A stretch of DNA of 7,317 bases from an uncultured Chloroflexota bacterium (lineage in GTDB: Bacteria; Chloroflexota; Limnocylindria; Limnocylindrales; Limnocylindraceae). The DNA is taken from the NCBI GenBank assembly GCA_903944295.1, contig CAJARA010000050.1, forward strand, positions 1 to 7,317. Reading direction: 5' to 3'. The notes under the pieces are model-generated. The model worked only from the letters and a program-made list of their open reading frames with translations, did no database searches and was not told where the DNA came from. The position numbers were made by a program, and so were the translations under genes. The stretch's first letter is position 1. The number at the start of each line of letters is the position of its first letter. Positions 1-5,175 of this stretch are shown one piece after another.

Positions 1-183
1 CTCGCCGAGGTGGACACGTCGAGCGTTCCTGCGAGCGCGCAGACAATCGTTCAGCCGATGCCGCTTCGCGACGATACGGCACACCCCTCCCTCTCTGTAG
101 ATGCGGCACTGCAGAACGCGCCATCACGGAGTGGCGACTTCGTTCGCGTCCAGGCGATCCTCAGCGAGGAGGCGGACGGATGA
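1..183 (+). CDS. gatC: GatC subunit of Asp/Glu-tRNA amidotransferase (5' truncated)
   Basis: This is the last 60 codons of a reading frame that is open from the first base and ends at TGA 181-183. The C-terminal part reads MPLRDDTAHPSLSVDAAL, then QNAPSRSGDFVRVQAILSE. This matches the conserved tail of GatC (LREDxxxPSL, AL-NAP, FxRVPxILE). GatC is a small subunit, usually about 95-100 residues, that wraps around GatA and bridges it to GatB in the cytoplasmic amidotransferase. About 35-40 N-terminal residues should lie upstream of the window. Its stop overlaps the gatA start (ATGA), so the two are probably translationally coupled. The usual FRVPxxLE is VRVQAILSE here, a mild deviation. The identification is secure from the motif together with the gatA neighbour. 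The protein is short and poorly conserved, so it would be less certain alone. Confidence 0.9.
   Translation, partial: LAEVDTSSVPASAQTIVQPMPLRDDTAHPSLSVDAALQNAPSRSGDFVRVQAILSEEADG
166..172 (+). promoter_or_regulatory. Shine-Dalgarno sequence for gatA
   Basis: GAGGAGG lies inside the 3' end of gatC, 7 nt before the gatA ATG at 180. It fits the anti-SD CCUCC core well and supports the ATGA-overlap start of gatA. Confidence 0.75.
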
Positions 184-1721
184 GTGCCGACCTTCGTCGC
201 GCCACCGCTGCACAACTGCGTGCCGGATATTGCAGCGGTGAGTTCACGCCAGTAGAGGCGGTAGATGCGCTCCTTACTGCGATCCAGCGCGAGGATACTG
301 CGCTCGGCGCATGGTTGCATCTTCGCGGTGATGAGGTGCGGAGAGAGGCGGCGGCCGCAGAGGTCACGTACGCGGCGGCACGCGCGTCCGGAGCAGCAGC
401 GCTTGATGCGCTCCCGCCACTCTTCGGCGTCCCTGTGGCGCTGAAAGATCTCGTCAACATGATTGGCACGCCAACAACCGCTGGCTCCAAGATCCTTGAG
501 GGCTACGTCAGTCCGTATGACGCAACGATCGCTGCCAAGCTCAAGGCGGCCGGCGCACTGATCCTTGGAAAGACGAACATGGACGAGTTCGCGATGGGCT
601 CCTCGACGGAGTTCAGTGCCTACAAGCGAACGGTGAATCCGTGGGATCGCGAGCGTGTCCCCGGCGGCTCGTCGGGTGGTTCGGCATCAGCAGTGGCGGC
701 ACTGCACGCACCACTGAGCATCGGCAGCGACACGGGGGGCTCGATTCGTCAGCCGGCGAGCCTCACGGGGATCACTGGGATGAAGCCAACGTACGGCCGT
801 GTCTCGCGCTACGGCATTGTTGCGTTCGCCTCATCGCTTGATCAGATCGGGCCGTTCGCTCGTAGCGCACAAGATGCGGCACTGCTGCTTCACGCCATTG
901 CAGGATCCGATCCGCGCGACGCAACGAGTTCTGCAACGCCAGTTGATGCTGCGCTGTTGAAACTCCCGCAGGGGGATCAGGCGGCGAGTGCACTGAAAGG
1001 GAAGCGCTTCGCCCTGCCGAAGGAGTACTTCGTGGCGGGGATGGAGCCTGGCGTTGAGGCGGCGGTGCGTGCCGCAGTTGCCGCGCTCCAGTCAGCCGGC
1101 GCGATCATTGATGAGGTGAGCCTGCCGACCACAGAGCACGCGCTCGCCACGTACTACATCGTGGCCCCCGCCGAAGCCTCCGCGAATCTGGCGCGCTATG
1201 ATGGGATTCGCTACGGCGCATCAAAGCACGGCGGTGGCGATCTCCTCGACGGCTATCTCGCTACGCGCGGCCGAGGCTTCGGTCCTGAAGTGCGCCGACG
1301 CATCATGCTCGGCACCTATGCGCTCTCCGCGGGTTTCTACGACGCCTACTATCTGAAGGCACAGAAAGTGCGCACCTTGATTGCTCGCGACTTTGATCGC
1401 ATCTGGGTGGCGGGGTATGACGCGATCGTGGCACCGGCGAGCCCGTCGGTGGCGTGGAAGTTTGGCGCGAAGATGAGTGATCCGGTGGCGATGTATCTGG
1501 CTGACGCCTGCACGATCCCAACGAACATGGCGGGCCTCCCCGGGCTCAGTACTCCGTGCGGACTCTCGGAGGGGCTCCCCGTCGGCTTGCAACTGATCGG
1601 TGCACCGTGGAGCGAGGCGGGGCTTCTCTCAATCGCTGCAGGGTACGAGGCGCTCAGCGCCAACGCGTCGTGGCGCGACCAGGATCCCACCGACCTCGCT
1701 GCCCTTGGAGGTGCCGCATGA
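180..1721 (+). CDS. gatA: GatA, glutaminase/amidase subunit of Asp-tRNA(Asn)/Glu-tRNA(Gln) amidotransferase
   Basis: GatA hydrolyses glutamine, and the ammonia is channelled to GatB for transamidation of misacylated Glu-tRNA(Gln) or Asp-tRNA(Asn). The 513-residue product has the amidase-signature fold throughout. The catalytic Lys is K89 (GVPVALKDL), the cis-Ser is S164 (GGSSGGSAS) and the nucleophile is S188 (GSDTGGSIRQPAS). Their spacing equals that of the S. aureus GatA triad K79/S154/S178, shifted by ten. Later conserved blocks are PKEYF (280-284), the EVRRRIMLGTYALSAGFYD segment (370-388), and YLADACTIPTNMAGLPG (439-455), which holds a probable substrate-contact Arg and D442. At 513 residues it is slightly longer than the usual ~485, with the extra length around 260-275 and at the N-terminus. 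The start is fixed by an SD (GAGGAGG) and the ATGA overlap with gatC. The stop overlaps the aminotransferase start in the same way. General amidases share the fold, but the gatC and gatB neighbours settle the assignment. Confidence 0.97.
   Translation: MSADLRRATAAQLRAGYCSGEFTPVEAVDALLTAIQREDTALGAWLHLRGDEVRREAAAAEVTYAAARASGAAALDALPPLFGVPVALKDLVNMIGTPTTAGSKILEGYVSPYDATIAAKLKAAGALILGKTNMDEFAMGSSTEFSAYKRTVNPWDRERVPGGSSGGSASAVAALHAPLSIGSDTGGSIRQPASLTGITGMKPTYGRVSRYGIVAFASSLDQIGPFARSAQDAALLLHAIAGSDPRDATSSATPVDAALLKLPQGDQAASALKGKRFALPKEYFVAGMEPGVEAAVRAAVAALQSAGAIIDEVSLPTTEHALATYYIVAPAEASANLARYDGIRYGASKHGGGDLLDGYLATRGRGFGPEVRRRIMLGTYALSAGFYDAYYLKAQKVRTLIARDFDRIWVAGYDAIVAPASPSVAWKFGAKMSDPVAMYLADACTIPTNMAGLPGLSTPCGLSEGLPVGLQLIGAPWSEAGLLSIAAGYEALSANASWRDQDPTDLAALGGAA
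1707..1713 (+). promoter_or_regulatory. Shine-Dalgarno sequence that sets the aminotransferase start
   Basis: GGAGGTG lies 4 nt before the ATG at 1718. The open frame extends upstream into gatA as far as 1556. This SD, the ATGA overlap and the start of family similarity all point to 1718 as the real start. Confidence 0.75.
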
Positions 1722-2902
1722 GCGACTTCGCAAAGCGCACCCTCGCCGATCGCGTGCATGCGGTGCCACCATCTGGCATTCGCCGCTTCTTTGATATCGC
1801 CGCGCAGATGCAGGACGTCATCAGCCTCGGCGTTGGCGAGCCAGACTTTGATACGCCGAGCCACATTACCGAGGCGGCAATCAGCAGCCTGCGCGCCGGC
1901 CGTACGCACTACACCTCAAACTACGGCACGCCTGAGCTGCGCGCCGCCATTGCCGACAAGATCTTCGAGCGATCTGGGGTGCGCTACGACCCAGCGACCG
2001 AGATTGTGGTCACGATCGGCGCGTCCGAAGCGGTCGACCTCGCCATTCGCGGCACGATCAATCCGGGAGAGATCCTCATCCTTCCGGAGCCTTCATACGT
2101 TGCCTATCTCCCCGCCGTGATCTTTGCTGGTGGCGAGGTGCGCTCAATTCCAACGAGTGCGGCAGATGGTTGGCGCCTGGATACCGCCGCGGTTGCTGCC
2201 GCGGCGCCAGGGGCGAAGGCGCTCTTCCTCGGCTATCCGGCGAATCCCACCGGCGCAACGCTCGATGAGGCAACGCGCGCCGAACTCTCACGCATCGCCG
2301 TAGCGCACGACCTGCTCGTGATCAGTGACGAGATCTACGACCGTCTCGTCTATGAGGGGCCAGAGCATCGCGCGATCTCTGCATACCCTGGAATGAAGGA
2401 GCGCACGATCCTGATCGGTGGCTTCTCAAAGTCGTACGCGATGACCGGGTGGCGTGTCGGCTTCCTCTGCGCGCCGGCGGAGATCATCGCGGGCCTCGTC
2501 AAGATTCATCAGTACGCGATCATGAGCGCGCCAACGCCGTCGCAAGACGCCGCACTTGAGGCGCTCCGCAACGGTGAGCCGGCACTTGAAGAGATGCGTG
2601 CCGCATATGCGCGTCGTCGCAGTATCGTCCTGGATGGCCTTGCCGCGCTGAAGCTGCCGACCGGCGCGCCGAAGGGTGCCTTCTACGCCTTCCCAGACAT
2701 CTCATCGCTCGGCATCAGTGATGAGGAGTTCGCTGAGCGCCTCCTGCAAGAGGAGCGAGTTGCGGTGATTCCTGGTTCGGCATTTGGCGCAAGTGGTCGT
2801 GGTCATGTGCGCATTTGCTACGCGGTGTCAGAAGAGAAGCTGCGCGAAGCACTCGTCCGCATCGGACGCTTTGTCGCCTCACTGAAGGGGGCTGCCGTAT
2901 GA
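1718..2902 (+). CDS. PLP-dependent class I/II aminotransferase (aspartate/aromatic aminotransferase-like)
   Basis: This is a fold-type I, pyridoxal-phosphate aminotransferase that moves an amino group between an amino acid and a 2-oxo acid. The 394-residue length is typical of the AspC/PatA group. Visible motifs are PPSGIRRFF (18-25), SLGVGEPDFDTP (36-47), Y69 (SNYG), N176 (YPANPTG), D204 (VISDEIYD, which pairs with the pyridine nitrogen), the Schiff-base lysine K238 (GGFSKSYAMTGWR), R246 (phosphate contact) and R365 (HVRICYA, the substrate carboxylate arginine). These are the full catalytic set. The subgroup resembles the broad Asp/aromatic/N-acetyl-LL-diaminopimelate aminotransferases, and sequence alone does not fix the substrate. 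The frame is open upstream to 1556, but family similarity starts at MSDFAKRTLADRV. The gene sits between gatA and gatB with ATGA overlaps on both sides, so it is co-expressed with the amidotransferase. A link to Glu/Asp/2-oxoglutarate balance is inference. Confidence 0.95.
   Translation: MSDFAKRTLADRVHAVPPSGIRRFFDIAAQMQDVISLGVGEPDFDTPSHITEAAISSLRAGRTHYTSNYGTPELRAAIADKIFERSGVRYDPATEIVVTIGASEAVDLAIRGTINPGEILILPEPSYVAYLPAVIFAGGEVRSIPTSAADGWRLDTAAVAAAAPGAKALFLGYPANPTGATLDEATRAELSRIAVAHDLLVISDEIYDRLVYEGPEHRAISAYPGMKERTILIGGFSKSYAMTGWRVGFLCAPAEIIAGLVKIHQYAIMSAPTPSQDAALEALRNGEPALEEMRAAYARRRSIVLDGLAALKLPTGAPKGAFYAFPDISSLGISDEEFAERLLQEERVAVIPGSAFGASGRGHVRICYAVSEEKLREALVRIGRFVASLKGAAV
2884..2891 (+). 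promoter_or_regulatory. Purine-rich ribosome binding site for gatB
   Basis: GAAGGGGG ends 7 nt before the gatB ATG at 2899. It is a moderate match to the SD core. It supports the ATGA-overlap start over the in-frame extension that reaches back to 2815 inside the aminotransferase. Confidence 0.55.
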
Positions 2903-4332
2903 GCTGGGAGGCGGTGATCGGTATTGAGATTCACGTGCAGTTGCGCACCGCGACCAAGATGTTCTGCCCCTGCGCGATCCCCGCAGAGGGTGACGCGCCA
3001 AACACGCGCACCTGCCCAACCTGCCTCGGCCTCCCAGGCGCCCTCCCTGTGCCAAACCGCACCGCCATCGAGAAGGTGCTCGCTGTGGGCGCCGCGATCG
3101 GTGCGAAGAGCCCTGCAACGACACGTTGGGATCGGAAGAACTACTTCTACCCAGACCTGCCGAAGGGTTACCAGATCAGCCAGCTTGATCTTCCTCTTGC
3201 GGAGCACGGCAGCATCCCTGTCACTACGAGCGCTGGCGCTGGCTCCGTACGGATTCGACGCGCACACCTAGAGGAAGATACGGCGCGGCTGCGCCATGAG
3301 AAGGGGGCTGACGGCACGCGGGCGAGCCTCATCGATTACAACCGCTCTGGTGTCGCCCTCCTTGAGATCGTCACCGAGCCAGACATCCGAGATGGCGAGA
3401 CGGCGCGCCGCTATGCAGAAGAGCTCCGCCTCCTCCTGCGCACGATCGGCGCGGCGGACGCTGAGATGGAGAACGGCCAGATGCGCGTGGAGGCGAACAT
3501 CTCACTTCGACCATCAAGCGAAGCGCCGTTCGGACTCCGCGTTGAGGTGAAGAACATGAACTCGTTCCGCTCTGTTGAGCGAGCGATCGCCTACGAGATG
3601 GCGCGCCAGGCTGAGGTGCTCGACGCTGGTGGCGCGATTACACAGGAGACGCGCGGATGGGACGAGGGGAGTGAGACCACCTACACGATGCGCGCGAAGG
3701 AGGACTCGCACGACTACCGCTACTTCCCTGAGCCGGACCTCCCACCACTCGACATTGATCCCGCCTGGCTCGCAGCGATCGTTGCTGGACTCCCTGAGCT
3801 TCCTGGGACGCGCCGCGCGCGCTACGTCAGCGAGCTTGGGCTCACCGAATATGACGCGAGCGTTTTGGTTGCCGAGCCACGCGCCGCCGCCCTCTTTGAG
3901 GCGGCACGTGCCGCTCAGAAGGAGCTGGACGCGAAACTGCTTGCCAATTGGGTGAGCGGCGAATACCTCCGTGTGGCGAAAGAGGGGGCGGCTGACCCAG
4001 ATCCGGTCCAGTTTGCTGCGCTCGTCGCCGCGGTTGCGAGCAAGGAGATCAACGGCACCACTGCGAAGGCGCTCTTCGCCGAGATGATCACGACGCCGCT
4101 CAACATTCGTGAGGTGATCGCCTCACGTGGACTCGGCCAGATCAGTGACACTGGCGCACTAGAGAAGATCATTGCGGACGTGATCGCCGCAAACCCGCAA
4201 GCGATCGCCGACTGGAAGGCGGGGAAGCAGCAGGCGGTGAGCTTCCTCGTTGGTCAGGCGATGAAGGCGAGCAAGGGGCGTGGCGACGCGGCGCTCCTTG
4301 GCGAACTCATTCGCGCAGCACTCGATCGCTGA
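2899..4332 (+). CDS. gatB: GatB, tRNA-binding kinase/transamidase subunit of Asp/Glu-tRNA amidotransferase
   Basis: GatB phosphorylates the side chain of misacylated Glu-tRNA(Gln) or Asp-tRNA(Asn), then amidates it with ammonia delivered from GatA. The 477-residue product is normal in length. It opens with the family signature EAVIGIEIHVQL (3-14). A cysteine set follows, C23-x-C25 and C39-xx-C42 (FCPC and CPTCLGLPG), as in the zinc-binding GatB forms. Next come DRKNYFYPDLPKGYQISQ (78-95), HLEEDTARLRH (123-133), DYNRSGVALLEIVTEPD (146-162), MRVEANISLRP (195-205), EVKNMNSFRSVERAI (216-230) and HDYRYFPEPDLPPL (271-284). Residues from about 335 form the helical YqeY-like tail that contacts tRNA (KEINGTTAKALF, ASKGRGD). 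The start at 2899 is chosen because the signature follows directly, with an RBS and an ATGA overlap upstream. The stop TGA is one base away from the next start. Confidence 0.97.
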   Translation: MSWEAVIGIEIHVQLRTATKMFCPCAIPAEGDAPNTRTCPTCLGLPGALPVPNRTAIEKVLAVGAAIGAKSPATTRWDRKNYFYPDLPKGYQISQLDLPLAEHGSIPVTTSAGAGSVRIRRAHLEEDTARLRHEKGADGTRASLIDYNRSGVALLEIVTEPDIRDGETARRYAEELRLLLRTIGAADAEMENGQMRVEANISLRPSSEAPFGLRVEVKNMNSFRSVERAIAYEMARQAEVLDAGGAITQETRGWDEGSETTYTMRAKEDSHDYRYFPEPDLPPLDIDPAWLAAIVAGLPELPGTRRARYVSELGLTEYDASVLVAEPRAAALFEAARAAQKELDAKLLANWVSGEYLRVAKEGAADPDPVQFAALVAAVASKEINGTTAKALFAEMITTPLNIREVIASRGLGQISDTGALEKIIADVIAANPQAIADWKAGKQQAVSFLVGQAMKASKGRGDAALLGELIRAALDR

Positions 4333-4333
4333 G

Positions 4334-4615
4334 ATGCTCGATATCGTTCGCCTTGTCACCGGAGGCTTTGGGGTGGCTGGCCTCCTTTATCTCGCGCGTC
4401 AACTTCCGCCGTTGCTCACGCAGTATCAGCTCCATCAGACGCGTGTTGGCGGAGCGAAGCGCTATAGCGAGTGGCGCGGCGCGCCTGGCGCTGGTCCCGA
4501 CGTTCTCGATCGCCTTGAGGGGCAGCTGATCGCTTCGCGGCTGAAGCGCCTCGCCGGCGTTGGCGTTGCCTCCATCGTTGGGATTGCGCTTGCCCTCTTT
4601 CCGCCGCTCCGCTAA
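4334..4615 (+). CDS. Small two-helix membrane protein of unknown function
   Basis: I do not recognise this 93-residue protein. It has one predicted membrane helix near the N-terminus (about residues 4-21, rich in V, G, L and A). A second lies at the C-terminus (about 73-89, AGVGVASIVGIALALF). Between them is a ~50-residue linker rich in Arg and Lys (KRYSEWRG, RLKRL). The positive-inside rule would place the linker in the cytoplasm with both ends outside. The ATG at 4334 follows the gatB stop in TGAGATG, one base apart, so re-initiation by the gatB ribosome is likely; no separate SD is seen. An in-frame GTG at 4280 would overlap gatB by 53 nt and would have an SD-like AGGGG only 1 nt away, so it is less likely. 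Base composition matches the neighbours. The gene ends 8 nt from the convergent CoA-binding gene. Confidence 0.7.
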   Translation: MLDIVRLVTGGFGVAGLLYLARQLPPLLTQYQLHQTRVGGAKRYSEWRGAPGAGPDVLDRLEGQLIASRLKRLAGVGVASIVGIALALFPPLR

Positions 4616-4623
4616 CTCCTTCG

Positions 4624-5142
4624 TTAGGCGTTCGGTCCTGAAATCTGGAGGCGCTGCACCTCGATCGCCGTGCAGCGATCTTGGACGAACGGGATGCCCG
4701 CCTCTGCGGCGAGCGCCGCAGCCTCTGGACTGATGATGCCGAGTTGCAACCAGATCGCACCTGCGCCAGCTGCGATCGCCTCCCGCGTCACGGCGGCGCA
4801 ATCTTCTGGACGGCGAAAGACATCAACGAGGTCAATGCGTTCCCCGTTTGGAAGTGATGCTGCTGCGGCGGCAAGGTTCGGATAGCAGGGGAGTCCGGCA
4901 ACTCCATCGGCCAGTGCGTTTGCGGCAGGGTTGACTGGGAGGATGCGCCAGCCGGCAGCTTGAAGGGCGAGCAGGACGCCGTGCGAGGGGCGGTCAGGCT
5001 TCGGCGAAGCGCCAACAACGGCGATGGTGCGACTGCCAGCGAGGAGTTGGCGGAGCTGCTCGTCTGAGGCGGGAGGCACGCCGCCGCCCCCCTCTGCAGC
5101 GTCGATCGCCGCCCTGATCCTCGCTCGTTCGCGCTCATCCAT
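4624..5142 (-). CDS. CoA-binding protein, YccU-like Rossmann fold (CoA_binding_2 type)
   Basis: This is a 172-residue single-domain protein of the CoA-binding family related to the N-terminal domain of succinyl-CoA synthetase alpha. Members bind CoA or similar nucleotides, but their physiological role is mostly unknown. A ~25-residue charged lead (MDERERARIRAAIDAAEGGG) precedes SDEQLRQLLAGSRTIAVVGAS. The Rossmann signature VVGASPKPDRPS spans residues 42-53. The core strands ILPVNP (67-72), IDLVDVFRRPED (103-114), IWLQLGI (130-136) and the closing DRCTAIE (155-161) follow, all in family order. The protein is complete and somewhat longer than the usual ~135-150 residues because of its lead. It is transcribed towards the gat operon and away from dnaE, so it is probably monocistronic. 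The ATG at 5142 was chosen because a TAGGAT element sits 6 nt upstream. Confidence 0.9.
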   Translation of the reverse strand: MDERERARIRAAIDAAEGGGGVPPASDEQLRQLLAGSRTIAVVGASPKPDRPSHGVLLALQAAGWRILPVNPAANALADGVAGLPCYPNLAAAAASLPNGERIDLVDVFRRPEDCAAVTREAIAAGAGAIWLQLGIISPEAAALAAEAGIPFVQDRCTAIEVQRLQISGPNA

Positions 5143-5148
5143 CGGCTA

Positions 5149-5154
5149 ATCCTA
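5149..5154 (-). promoter_or_regulatory. Possible -10 element (leaderless type) for the CoA-binding gene
   Basis: The minus strand reads TAGGAT here, a TANNNT hexamer ending 6 nt before the ATG at 5142. That is where a -10 box lies when transcription starts at the start codon. No TTGACA-like -35 is seen. The same bases contain AGGA, 7 nt from the ATG, so this could instead be a Shine-Dalgarno sequence on a leadered transcript. The sequence alone cannot separate the two. Confidence 0.4.
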
Positions 5155-5163
5155 CGCGCTCGG

Positions 5164-5169
5164 TAGACT
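5164..5169 (+). promoter_or_regulatory. Possible -10 element (leaderless type) for dnaE
   Basis: TAGACT (TANNNT) ends 6 nt before the dnaE GTG, and the gap is a run of six C (5170-5175). No purine-rich SD precedes the GTG. A leaderless mRNA beginning at or near the start codon fits this layout and is common in Actinobacteria and Deinococcus. No convincing -35 hexamer was found 16-18 nt upstream. Confidence 0.45.
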
Positions 5170-5175
5170 CCCCCC

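Noticed and set aside
1556..1717. 54-codon N-terminal extension of the aminotransferase into gatA
   Set aside because: It has no similarity to the family and would overlap gatA by 166 nt. A good SD and the ATGA overlap support 1718 instead.
1349..1909. 186-codon minus-strand frame spanning the gatA/aminotransferase junction
   Set aside because: It is antisense to two well-supported genes. The composition-driven open frame shows no domain.
2815..2898. 28-codon N-terminal extension of GatB into the aminotransferase
   Set aside because: The GatB signature starts right after the ATG at 2899. The extension is only the out-of-frame reading of the aminotransferase end.
4612..4627. Inverted repeat CTAAC-tccttc-GTTAG between the convergent genes, a possible bidirectional terminator
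   Set aside because: The 5-bp stem arises mainly because both genes end in TAA there. It is AT-rich, short, and has no following T tract. It is too weak to call a terminator.
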